A stretch of 64,000 bases of DNA from Hippophae tibetana (Eukaryota > Streptophyta > Magnoliopsida > Rosales > Elaeagnaceae): NCBI GenBank assembly GCA_037013495.1, contig CM072810.1:59391449-59455448 (forward strand), read 5' to 3'. Numbering within the stretch: the first letter of the stretch is position 1; every line of letters begins with the position of its first letter. Positions 35,333-46,483 of this stretch are shown here, in pieces. A program made the position numbers and the translations under genes. A model generated the notes under the pieces. The model made no database searches, had not been told where the DNA came from, and was given only the letters and a program-made list of their open reading frames with translations.

Positions 35333-35650
35333 GATGGGGTATTCAAAGTATGAAATCGACAAGATTGATGGAAAATTTGATTATGGACTTTGGAAAAAAA
35401 AATATTCCATTCTTATTCAGTAAGATGTTGTAGAGGGAATCTCTGATGTCCCTGAGTACCTAGAAGATATTACACCTCTTAATAAGAAGAATCTCCTTGA
35501 AAAATCCTATACAAGCATCATCTTAAACCTAGTTGATGATATGATTCGATAGATAAACAAGGAAAGAACTCCACTAGAAGCTTGTAAGAAGTTAGATGAG
35601 TTGTTCTTGGTGAAATCATTGTCAAGACGTATTAGTTTAAAGGTACAAGT
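35333..35650 (+). pseudogene. copia C gag N-terminal fragment
   Basis: It starts at ATG 35333 with MGYSKYEIDKIDGKFDYGLW, the usual start of copia gag, and continues with DDMIR and ACKKLDELF after two in-frame stops. It breaks off near 35620-35650 at an inserted LTR. The rest of gag is not found on the other side of the insertions. Confidence 0.8.
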
Positions 35651-37080
35651 AATAAATGATAAGTAAGATATCGTTCCCACAGAGATTTGTTACTAATTTT
35701 TATTAAGTACTAAAATGGTTTTCAATCTGATTTTATCCAAACAATCGATAGTTGGATGGAGTTTAACTAACTAATTGTTTTTATAACAGTTTATGATAAA
35801 ATTCTAGGATTGCAGTTTCATCAAATTAATCCACTTGAATCATATTATTTTCTCTTGATTTATATTTTCATATTTAATTTTTCAACCAAGAACTCCTCAT
35901 TTATCCATGTCTCTTCTGATAACAAATAGACACATCTCGCTAAAATAATTCACTATATTCTTATGAGAATTAAATTCACCAAGATTCATTAAGTTCAAAG
36001 TTCTCAAATAGCTACACGTACAATAAAGGTATATTTCTATCCCTTATATATACATGTTATTCTATCCACGAGCAACACACAAAAATGCCTTTTTCAAGTT
36101 TATTTTAAGTGTCACAGATTAATTAATTAATCTTCCAACCATTAAAAGCATTAAGCACAGATAAAATAAACAACTTAAAAACATCTCATAAATAATTCAA
36201 AAATAATTAATTCAAGCTTCATAATTTAAGCTATACTACAACCCTAAAACAAATGTATCATAGCAAAAATAGATATTACAATACAAAAATATTTATACAT
36301 TTCAGAGAAATAAAATTAAAAGAAGAAGATTAGAAGAAACTCTTTCACGATTCCTCAATGAAAAATAAAATTCCTTCCCTTTTATTCTACTTTGGTGTCT
36401 CCTTTCTCTATATTTTCCCTAACAAAATAAAAACACAAGTAAAAAATATAGCTTCTGCATGTTCTATCTATCTTTTCAAACACGTAGAGAAAACTGAAAA
36501 AACAAAACTAACAACTCAAAAACTAAAAAAAAACTCTCTTCTTCTTTCCTCGCGTCTCCAAAATATACATCCCCTCCTTAAATACGTGTGATACGTGGCG
36601 ACATATTACTCGCTGGAAAAACAATAAGACACGTGGTAGCTTCGTATTGGACGGGATGAGAGGGTGCACACAGCTTTGGTGGACCACCTCACATGAGATA
36701 CATCCGCACTGGTCTATGCGCGATAGTTGGCCTCCACTCGCGTGGAGCATAGGACTCACGCACGATCTGAGCCATTTGTGATTTGATCTAACGGTGGGTG
36801 AGGGAGACACGTCTCTGTGCGCCGAGTAGTGTGCCATAACTGGAAATGTGTACAATCGCCTGTGTAGCTCGTGCATCTCACTTGCCTGATCCTCACCGTT
36901 GATTTTTTGATCTGACGGTGTGTGTGGCACGTTGACAATGATGAGCGTGGTAGTCATTCTCTGTGTAGAAAAACAAAGTTTTGTTAATTGAATTTAAGCC
37001 CTCTAATTTAATTCAAATTTAATTTCCCTGCCCCCTATGCTCAGACCATTCCCGCTGTAAGATTGAGCGTGCTTTAGACT
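35620..37080 (-). repeat. LTR-like insertion D in copia C gag
   Basis: It starts TGTCAAGACG and soon reads AAGATATCGTTCCCACAGAG, the block that marks the inner end of Athila-type LTRs (compare 12480 and 45000). It contains a moderately GC-rich segment at 36560-36950. It does not match the LTR of the Tat-like element at 42256, so it is probably a separate solo or truncated LTR. The right boundary is uncertain. Confidence 0.5.
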
Positions 37081-37089
37081 CAGATTTCA

Positions 37090-39770
37090 ATGGCCAGGAT
37101 GTGGAGGAAGAAGAATAGAAATATAGAATCTGGGAAACCGACAGGTCATGTTAGGGGCTAGGCGGCGGTACCTAAAAATTATGGGTTGCTTCCTCAAGAT
37201 GAAGAGTAATAAGAAGAACCTATGACATCCCTGCCTCAGTTTAGATAATGATTCCTTCTTAGAGCCCTTGTGATAGTGATGCACCTCCCTCTGGGTGGAC
37301 TTTTTTTCATGAGAAAGCTCTATGGTTGGGGGTAAGGTTCTCCATGTATCCTCTTATTAGGAGGTTCTTGGTTAGGACGCAGCTTGTACTAGAGCAATTG
37401 ATGCCTAATGGGTGGAGATATCTGCTCTGCCTAATGTTGATATATCAAGAACTTGGTGTGGATTTATAGATGGCCAAGTTTAACGAGGTGTATGTTCTAA
37501 AAAATAACCTCATAGATCCAAGGAGGGTGTATATGTTAGTAAAGCAATATCAGGGTAAACGTGTCCCTTCTTGAAAATGAAAAAATTGGAAAGAGTACTT
37601 TTTCTACGTTTAAGGTCAGTAGGAGTCTTAAACAAATGATACAAGGTTGGTAAGAGGCATCTGGAATGACACTAAGGTTATGATTAGGAATATGGCTTCT
37701 ATAATTATAACCTTGAGTCTAGATGCCAAGCAAAGGTTGGATGATATCCAGAACTATCTTACTGAAAAGACAAACTGGAGGGCTTTATTGAGCACTCCGC
37801 GTTTTATTGTGTGTGGGTTAATGAGGCACGGTGCTATAGAGCCTCCTATTAGAGTGAATTGTAAACCCTAAGCTCCTTCTAATCCCTAGGCTCTTGTTAA
37901 ATGTAGAACTCCTCTTACAGATTTTAGGGGCCAATTTGAAGTGGTACCTGATGATGGTGATCATAGCCCCATGCTTTGTTCTTGCATTATAATATTTTTC
38001 CCTTTTTTATTTTCGAGGTGATTAACATGTATTCTCCTGTTTTTAACCTACAAATCAGATGGACTTGATTGTTGCCCAAATTTTTGCTTGTATGAAGAGC
38101 AAGGTAATATTAGTAGGAGTGAGTTCCCTCACTGGTGCACCTCTTGCTCCTAAAGGGGGTCATTAGTCGGAAAAAGATAGGCAAATCCTCACATGAAGGT
38201 CACACTTCTTCTCTTAAGAAGAAGAAGAAAAAGAAGAAGAAGAAGGTTGGTGTTGATGAGGTTGCTCGTGATGCCGAGCTTGTGAATGTTTTCCCTCCCC
38301 TATCACCCTTGCAAGAGCAGCCTAGGTCTTTGGCTCCCCATATGGGTGCCAAAGAATATGGAAATACTTTTAAGGGATATGAAGAATGGGAAGGCTATTG
38401 TTGAGGACGGTTTGGTATCAGAGTACCTCGATCATTGTATGAGCCACATTTCTATCGATGCATGTAAGGAACAACATACGGTTATTTAAAAAAAGGGTCG
38501 ATTCTTGCAATATTATTTGCTGTTAGATGTGTCAGGTGTGTTATACTTTTCTGTTTGTGATATTCAACACAAGTGTGAGCTCGAGTTGTACTTGTTTGAT
38601 GTCGTTTCTTTGTTTGACCTCCCTTTTTTTGTAGTTGATGTTGCTTTATGATTTTGAGCAAGCACACAATGTAGGCTTTTGAAAAGTCGAGCTGGTGAAG
38701 GAAAAGCAAGGTCATGCTTGATAAGGAGAAGCTGGAGAGGGACATGTTTAAGCTTAATGTGTATGCTCACAACATTGTTGAGCTTGAGGAGGCATTGGAA
38801 CGAGCTAAAGATGGGACTAAGGATGTGTAGAGACAAGCTAAGGCCTTTGTTAAAGAGGTGCACCATTAAGCAAAGGCCAAGGTGGATGCTATGGCTCAGA
38901 AGCTTGAGTTTAGTGTTAAATGGGCATATGAGATGGCGATGGAAACCTTAAAGATAGAGGCCAGGAAAAATGGTTTGGATGAGTACTATTATCGCATTTT
39001 GGACATTCATGTTACATCCATATATACACAAGCTCCTTTTGTTGAAGAGGAGGGAGAAGGATTGGGCTTCTCTGGTGGTGACGATGGCCCTGAGGTTCCT
39101 AGGGAAGGGGTAGGTAATCATTGAATTTTTTTTATTAAAGCTTGACGCCATTTTTTTCTGTATGATCACGAGTTTTTACTTTATAGAATGATAAGAGTAA
39201 ACATCCACTTTATTAAATAAATGAATTAATTTTCCTCTTTATTGTGTATTTATGATGTTGACCTACTCATTGTGATTTATTGAATTTTTTTTAAAGTTTT
39301 GATCCCCATTAAAAGGGTTTGAGAACACTGGTTTGATTAATGTATTTAAGAATCTTTTTCAATTCCTCCAACTTTCTTGCTGATGTAGTATGAATTCTAA
39401 TTGAATCAATAGACGCTCAGTTTGAGCTTTTCGTGTTGTAAATGGTAGGCTTGAGGATGAGATTAGGTTTCTTAAAGCCGAGGTTGTTAAACTTGAAATT
39501 AATGCTAAAGAGACAAAGTGTGAGCTCGCTGCTTATAGGGAGCAATTAATCCAAAAGAAATCTTGAGAGAAGATCACATTGGCTAGTATGGCTAGTTTTG
39601 TTGATAGGGAATCATATTGGGCAAGTTTTTATATGAAGCGATCTAAAAGAGTTTTTTTTAAGGTTATGGAAGTTACTGAAGATTTTTAGTTGGGGTTGCC
39701 TTCGATGATAATGATGCACCCCAAGCCTGTGGCTTATGTACGTGAGAAGGTTATCAAGATTTAGACCAAG
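37090..39770 (+). pseudogene. Antisense extra ORF, 'putative gypsy-type transposon' domain protein
   Basis: A broken + strand frame, opposite to gag. The first part (about 37260-37620) reads PPSGWTFFHEKALWLGVRF, LMPNGWRYLLCLMLIYQELG and NWKEYFFYV, matching the plant putative gypsy-type transposon domain (Transposase_28). A Lys-rich stretch follows at about 38215-38245. Then come long charged helices likely to form coiled coils, VDAMAQKLEFSVKWAYEMAM (38882-39124) and GRLEDEIRFLKAEVVKLEIN (about 39450-39510). Several stops split it. Its role is unknown; proteins of this type are common in Tat-lineage elements. Confidence 0.7.
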
Positions 39771-39927
39771 CTATTACAGAGTCACTCCTCGAGTTCTGCC
39801 GCCAAATTTTCACTGGGTGGCTCTTTTCCTCATTATTCATTGGGAAGTCTTTCACCTTATTTAGATAGATTGACTTCATTATTCTTTTTTTCCTTAGTCT
39901 TTTTAGAGGGATACCTCTCAGTGATTG

Positions 39928-40309
39928 CTATTTTAGGGCAGTTCTTTTCATAGTAGCATTATAACAACTCTTAGCATTCTCCCGATCTCCTCTTACTTCT
40001 TTGGTGCCTTCAACAATAGGGAATTGGATTACCTGATGGAATGTGGATAGGATTGCCTTCATCTTGTGTATCCAAGGTCTTCCTAGGATGGAATTGTAAT
40101 GTGTTGGGGCGTCAATGATCACAAAATTGGTCATTATTATTACCCACTTTTGTCATGACAGACAGAATTACCGTTCTTTTTGCATAGGTGGTACTATTGT
40201 TGAACCCTACAAGAGGAAACTCTACTTTGATGATGTCAGGATCTCCTACTCCAAGAGCCCTGGCAGTCGTTAGGAAAAGGAGGTCTACTGAACTCCCCGT
40301 ATCAATCAT
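39928..40309 (-). pseudogene. Protease of Tat-like element
   Basis: An aspartic protease in two overlapping frames. 40309-40112 has the active site IDTGSSVDLLFLTTARALG. 40134-39928 has the C-terminal part YNSILGRPWIHKMKAILSTF. A frameshift lies near 40120. RT should follow but does not. Confidence 0.85.
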
Positions 40310-40312
40310 TAT

Positions 40313-42120
40313 TCAACGGATGCCACAAGACGCAATCCTCAGGGTTATCACCAGAGGGTCCTTGTGATGGGATAATGTTTCATCTCTCTTTGTGAAGATT
40401 ATTTTTGTAAGGGGTCTTGCTTTATCGAAAATGTATACATGGGGGGCATTGTGTAGCTCCCTTGCAAATATTTTGTGGGCATTGTTAGAGATCCCACTTA
40501 CTCTTGGCCTTCTATGTATGGTATGAATGGTTTTAATGCTCGGCTCACCACATGGTTCTCTGCCACTACTTGATGGGTTTGTTGGTTGAAACATTCTCTG
40601 TTTGCCATGTTGGTCTCTCCTGTCTTCATTTTCTACGACGAGGTCCTTCAAATATCTCCTAGCCAATAATGCTTCCAACTCTCTTTTTAAGTTTCTACAG
40701 TCTCCTGTTTCGTGGTCCATATCTTTATGAAAGGTGCACCATTCGGACTCGTCTCTCTGGAGAGCATGTATCTTTATCGGCCACCTAATATCAGGCTCCC
40801 TCTCCATTCGTTTTATGATTTATGTTAAACCAATCCTCAAAGGAGGACCCTTGAAGGGAGATAACGATCTTCCCTAAGTGTCTCTATTTTTTGGCTAGTT
40901 TTTATTTATTGACCAATTTCTATTTATCGGCCAGTTTCTATTTCCCGACCAGTGTCTAGTTTGTCTGTTGTTTGTAACAAAGCTCTTGTTTTTTGTAACT
41001 TTGATGAGTTTGGTCTGGACTCATCCTTTTTTTTCTTTTTTGGGACCATCTCTTCTTCTGTTCGACGATCCTTGACTAGGCTAAGCTCTCTTTCTAAGTT
41101 AACAAACTTTATGACCTCCCTATAAGCTTCCTCTAAGGTGTGTGGTACTATTTTGGTAAACTCCATAAATAGTTCGGAGCTCTTTAGCAGGCCTTGCTTA
41201 AAGGCCTTTATAGTAATAGAGCTAGGGCAGTCAGTAATTTCCAATTTTTCTTCTCTGAATCGCTTCATGTATCCTTTCATTGGTTCCCTTTCCCCTTGTA
41301 TAATTGAGAAAGGTGGTGAGATTCCTTTCTCAAGGGTTTGATGTAGGTGTAGTTCATGGCGAACAACTTGGTGAACTGTGGAAAGGAGGATATAGACCTG
41401 GGAGGTAGGTTGTTGAACCATTTTTGTAAGCCTTCACAGAGGGTGGTGACAAATAGCTTGCACATCATTGCGTCTTTTTTTCCTGGGTAAGACTCATGGG
41501 TGCCATGGCTGTTTTGAAATGTTGAACGTGTGTTACTGGATCTTTTGTCCCAAAATAATCAGGGTATTTGGGAGCGTTGAACTTGGGTATAGGTTCATCA
41601 TTTTCAATTGCATTCGAAAATAGGGAGATGTATAGTTGTTCGTAATCCCTATCCATCTCGTAAGGGATATTCCCCTTCTCCTATTTCTTACCTACTACTT
41701 TGAAGGCTTGTTCTTGCCTTTTGTTATTTTCTTCTAGAGCTTGTAGCTGTGTCTCCTAATTCTTTCTTTCTTGGAGACATTGTTTCTCGTTAGAATGAGC
41801 CGAGTTAGAGAAGAAATTTCATTCAACTTCATGCTCAGTTTTTCACGGCTTGGATTGACCGTGCCCCGTTGCCTTTCCATTATTTGGTTCAGTGGTGGGA
41901 TTTTCTGATATCTTCCCCATGTTTGGAAGTGTAGATATATGTTTTCTCTTATGGTTTTGTTGAGTTCTTTCCTTAGCTCGAGGAGCTGGTAAGATAACTC
42001 CTGATAGAAGGCATTGTCCTCTACCCTGGCACCATTAGTGTTCGGTGGTGTGTTTCTTTGGGTAGGCAATGTTTCACGATAGGTCCAGCTTGATTGTCTT
42101 TTAGACCCGATTATTGCCAT
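40313..42120 (-). pseudogene. Gag of Tat-like element
   Basis: The start ATG at 42120 (MAIIGSKRQSSWTYRE) lies about 115 bases after the primer site. The capsid core is spread over several frames: NAPKYPDYFGTKDPVTHVQH, CEGLQKWFNNLPPRSISSF, GEREPMKGYMKRFREEKLEI and FKQGLLKSSELFMEF. The zinc-knuckle-like motif WCTFHKDMDHETGDC follows at about 40730. At least three frameshifts or stops. Confidence 0.82.
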
Positions 42121-42235
42121 GATTTTTGTGGATTGTGAGTAATGTAGAGTGGATCTTCCTAATTTCTCTCTTGGAGCGAGGTGAATCTCAAAAGGATACA
42201 AGGTTAGAAACTTATGATTGACCTCAGAATCTAAG

Positions 42236-42252
42236 CCCCACTATGGGTGCCA
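42236..42252 (-). other. Primer-binding site of Tat-like element
   Basis: TGGCACCCATAGTGGGG on the - strand, three bases inside the LTR. It resembles the TGGCGCCCACCGTGGGG site common in Tat-lineage elements. Confidence 0.65.
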
Positions 42253-42255
42253 AAA

Positions 42256-42640
42256 TGTTAAGATTCTATACTTTATAGAGAGAGATTAGAGAGAAGTTAA
42301 TACAATGGGCTAAATGTGTAGATCCTCATGAGGGGTCCATCTATTTATAGAACATTTATGAACACAGGTGTTAGTTATACAACATGCACATGTATCTACG
42401 TGTCAGGGGGACATAATTGGCCTAAAGTACAATATGTCAGAGATACAGGTCAAGTTTTACTTGTGTTGTCCTGGAGGCTGTGCTGTGCTGGAGGTCATGC
42501 TGCCAGTGGGCTCGATCTATCCCATGTGTAGGATGTCTGGGGTACTTCATCTTCCATTATGGACTAGTGACTTGGCTCGGATGGTTTACAAGGGCCGGGC
42601 TTCGGGTCGGTCCAGATACGAGGGATGGACTTATGTATGG
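42256..42640 (-). repeat. 5' LTR of Tat-like element, outer end unclear
   Basis: It begins TGTTAAGATTC next to the primer site and contains CTATTTATAG (TATA-like on the - strand as CTATAAATAG) near 42342. The outer boundary is not clear; homologous sequence on the other side of the element was not found. Confidence 0.6.
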
Positions 42641-42701
42641 TTCAAATGTTCAAAAAATTATGAATTTGAAAATTTCTATTTCTATAATTAATGCATCCCA
42701 T

Positions 42702-42832
42702 TAAATAATATTTCCATAAATACGGTAGTTGTTTAATGATATTTTCCAAATTTACCTTCATCAAATATTGGATACCAAAGATATCACCATAAATATGACA
42801 ACTATTCAATGATACTTTCCAAATTAGGATTT
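42702..42832. repeat. Imperfect direct repeat
   Basis: Two copies of a roughly 56-bp sequence (42702-42757 and 42776-42832), sharing CCATAAATA and AATGATA(T/C)TTTCCAAATT, between the Tat-like LTR and the copia C integrase. Confidence 0.6.
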
Positions 42833-42949
42833 TATTTTGATAATTTCTTGTGCTCTACGCCCAAGCAACCTAACACTTGTAACATACATCCAAACAACTT
42901 ATAAATGAGCCTAATAAGTAACTCTTTGAATACTAGGCCTAATTGAAAC

Positions 42950-43301
42950 ATGGTCCTTTGGTAAGGCTACTTGATTCTCCTTAAAAGTTCACCATTGGAA
43001 AACACATCACAAAAGGTATATTAGAGTATGCTCACTCGTACCTATGGGGTCCTACTTTAGTGAACTCATTTCAAGGAATAGATATTTCCTTACCTTGATC
43101 GATGACTTCTCTAAAAAGATTTGAGTGTATATATTGAAGAGAAAAGATGAGGTGTTTGATAAGTTCAAGCAATGAAGGTTTAGATTGAAATTCTCACTAG
43201 TAAAAAGGTGAAAAGACTTCACACAGATAATGGAATGGAATATTTCAACAACTTATTTAAATAATTTTAAAGAATTTTTTCATGATCATGGAATTGAGAG
43301 G
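42950..43301 (+). pseudogene. copia C pre-integrase end and integrase N-terminal part
   Basis: The + strand reads TKGILEYAHSYLWGPTLVNS, then in shifted frames the D-D-F-S region, LHTDNGMEYF (catalytic Asp and conserved N-G-x-E-F/Y) and FHDHGIER, where a solo LTR interrupts it. Confidence 0.8.
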
Positions 43302-44721
43302 GGATACGCTTCGAGAAATGCAAGCATACATGATTAAATTGTACGAGTGATAAGTAAATTAAGAACAAAAATTATTGAACCTACAAGGATTGTGACAATA
43401 ATTACCATTACTTATTAGCTTGTTAGTTAATTAGGAAATGGGGATTTTGAATTTTTTTTTAAATAAACATAAAACTTAAAACAATAAATAAAATAATGAG
43501 CACATAGATTATGAGATACATATGATTATGAGATTATCCTCACTATTAGCCAATAATTTAACCAATTATATCATGAATTATTATTTATTTTTTAATCTTA
43601 AATTACTATCATATTTTAGAATCATCATTGAATTCTTAACTTTAGCTTTAGAAATCTAAATACATTTAATACATCACATCTTTTCTTACTGTTTATTGAT
43701 TAATGATGCATCTATTGATTAGTATAAATCTTGAATAACTTAGATGTACACTTATTAGATTCAAGACATTTATTGCATTAAATTCTAAAAAGAAGACTAA
43801 ACTATGCAAGATTATAACCCTTGATAACCTTTAATGAAGGTACTCAACCCTACTTGTCACGCATGACCGAAAGGTATCACTTTGAATAGTAATATTAATA
43901 TTTCAAAGTAACATCTTAAGCTAGAATTAAATATATTTATGCAATAAATTAGTTGATCACTCTAATTCATATATATAGTTATGACATTTAAACAAAGAGT
44001 CAAACACATTAAAAATCAAGGATTGAATTTAAAAATTTATCATAACATTATATTAATAAAACCATAATCACATAAATAAAATAACCATGCATGGATTTTG
44101 AAAGAATCATAATTAAAATCATATAGAAGAAGAAGAAGAAAAAGAAGGAGATTAATAAGAAACTAAGACTAATGTCTATGGTTGATCCCCAACTCCTCAA
44201 TTGCCTCTTTGAATCCTATCTTGCCTTTACCCTCCAAATTCTTTGCTGACCTAAGTGTAATTTCTATAAATTTTGTGTCTAAATTTGTGCCTTGTTTATG
44301 GCTAAACCTAGAAAATCTAGAGTAAGTAGAATAAGGATGTTGAAAATCTAGTATTTTAATTCAAATCCAAAGTGTGGGCCATGACATGTGTAGACTCATG
44401 CCATAAAGTGAGACAAATTTTGGTTTACTAAAATTCCATCCGAGAGGCTTGTGGTGTAGGGTACATATACTCATGTTGTTATGCACTCTTATTTTTCCTT
44501 TATAAATGTTTGCATTTAGCTCTTCTTTTGTATGAGAATTATATCCCTGATTATACAAATTTGTTTGGTCCTTTGTCATTTGCATCTTTTAACGTCTAAG
44601 AGTACATGAAATATATTAAAATATACCCCATGATCCTGAAACATAATTATAAAATACTTAGGTAAGAATGCAACATTAAAAACTAATTCATTCTTTTATC
44701 CTTAATAATTCACAAAATATG
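43302..44721 (-). repeat. Solo LTR-like insertion F (gypsy family 2) inside copia C integrase
   Basis: It interrupts the integrase between HGIER and TPQQNG. It is the inverted homologue of the block at 27550-28935 (shared TCTAATAAG, ATTAGAGTGATC and AACAAA...AAATTA blocks in reverse). No genes inside. Target duplication not clear. Confidence 0.65.
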
Positions 44722-44734
44722 CAATCTTAGAACT

Positions 44735-44931
44735 ATGAGACCCACTCCTCAACAAAATGGAATCACAAAGAGGCTTAATAGAAATTCTTTGGAAAGGTTA
44801 GATGTTTACTTTCTAATTCCAATCTCCATAAAGTTTTTTTGGAAAAAAGTAGTGCGAATTGCCTCCTACTTGATCGACAAAAGTCTATCTAGTTCAATTC
44901 AGTTTAAAGCCCGAATTATGGTTTGGAAAAC
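44735..44931 (+). pseudogene. copia C integrase, catalytic Glu part
   Basis: The frame RPTPQQNGITKRLNRNSLER continues the integrase after insertion F. It is the conserved PQQNG...ER box (catalytic Glu here replaced by Lys in ITKRLN, where VAERLN is usual). It runs to VWKT at 44931, where solo LTR G starts. Confidence 0.82.
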
Positions 44932-46476
44932 TGATCGGCGAATTGTGTTCAATCAATCGCAAGTATATATATCGTAATAAGTAATACAATGATAAAAAAG
45001 ATCATTCTCATTAAAATTATTTTATTATAAACTAATTTTTAAAACAAAAAAAATCAATTTTTTTGTGTTTTTTATATTTTAAGGAAGCAAAATTAAAATA
45101 AGTAAAAGTGAATAGAAATAATTAGTTAAATCATATTTGATAGCTAAGAAGATATATGAGAAAATATCAAAGAATACTTAATTCTTCAATTTTATAAACA
45201 TATGAATCACAAAAATTCCTCAATATAATTATCAATGAATTACATAATCGATTGTATCTAACCTAGCATGTATTCCTCTCTCAAGTAAGCGACACGCCAT
45301 ATAATAATTAACTTAATCACACTCTCATGTCAATTAAATTGCATACTACTTATTAAGTTCTTCAGTTATGAATCACGTACATCTCTGCTTAGAAACTGTG
45401 CATGTTATTTAATCAATAAAAACAATTAAATAATTCTCTCAAATTTATTTAATTGTCTCTATTGATAAATTATTGGCCAAATAATTAATAGCATAAAAAT
45501 CAGATTAAATAATATAATTAAATTGAAATCATAATTGGGATAAAATATTAGATCATCACATGGTGAAAATTGGGTTCATAAGACCCCTAGATTAATAAAT
45601 TAACTAGACATAATTTTGTTCATAAAGCTAATATTTTTCATAAAGAAAGATATTAAAATTGATAAAGAAAAGAGAAGAAGAAGAAATACAATCAATCTCT
45701 TCAATTTTAATACAAATATCCTCTTGAATCTCCACTAAAATTGTATCTCCTTTTGAATTTTTATGTATTTTTCTCTCTTCTTAGCTCTAAAAAATGATAA
45801 AAATTATGTTTGGCTCATTAGGGTGATTAGAAGGTTAAATATAGCTCAAGTCAAATACAGATCATCAGATCAACTTTAGATCAAGGGTTGAGATGAAAAA
45901 GAAGAGAATTAATAGCGCTAGGCAATAGGGATAAGACACATGGCATGTAGGATTCAATGGGTGAATCAGTGTATGATGCATGGTAGAGAATACTGGTCTT
46001 GGTCAACGCTTAGTAAATCATCAACACATGGTGTGACATGATTTATGGTTATGGATGGCATGGTGCATGAGTGGAATGATTGAATAAATCAGGTAAAGCC
46101 TCTTGTTAATCACGTTGGCCAAAATTTGAACTCAAAATGAACGTCGTGCTAACACATGGTGTAGCGCTACATTATATTGTACATGTAACGATATAAAATT
46201 AGGTGTCTTTGTAGGTGTGGAATCTGTATGGAATGCCCAGTTAGCTCATTTGCTTGCATGGCTTCCAAGTGGAAGCTTCTGATTGGTCATGCGTTAAAAA
46301 TTCATAAAAATTCCAAACATATCCCAAAAAATTCCAAAATATATATTTTCATCCCTTTTTTTACTATAAAGTTTATGTTTTAATATTCTTAACACTAAAA
46401 ATACTATTTATTGAATAAAACGAGTAAATATTCAGTAAAAAAGTGCATTGGTGTCTCTATTTTCTTAGAGTCATCA
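44932..46476 (-). repeat. Solo LTR G of the Athila-like family inside copia C
   Basis: It starts TGATCGGCG and ends TTAGAGTCATCA, about 1,545 bp, homologous to 12417-13944 and 32422-33959. AAAAC precedes it (44927-44931) and AAAAC recurs at 46479-46483, consistent with a 5-bp target duplication and two extra bases. Skipping it joins VWKT to FGYKHFKVFGYI of the copia integrase. Confidence 0.88.
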
Positions 46477-46483
46477 AAAAAAC

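Larger units (their letters stand above)
37090..42640 (-). mobile_element. Tat-like Ty3-gypsy element E lacking RT and integrase
   Basis: On the - strand: LTR (right end, from 42256), primer site, gag, protease. An additional ORF on the + strand follows at 37090-39770. Only about 160 bp separate protease end and that ORF, so RT, RNase H and integrase are absent. An extra antisense ORF between pol and the 3' LTR is a known feature of some Tat-lineage elements. The 3' LTR was not found. Gag is frameshifted. Confidence 0.75.

Noticed and set aside
36523..36957. 144-codon frame on the - strand
   Set aside because: It lies inside LTR-like block D in its less AT-rich part and has no recognised domain.
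35620..37080. Block D as the 3' LTR of the Tat-like element E
   Set aside because: Its inner-end sequence does not match the LTR at 42256, and its marker block is that of Athila-type LTRs.
38482..38866. - strand frames overlapping the antisense ORF of element E
   Set aside because: The + strand encodes charged coiled-coil sequence consistent with the rest of the ORF; the - strand products show no family.
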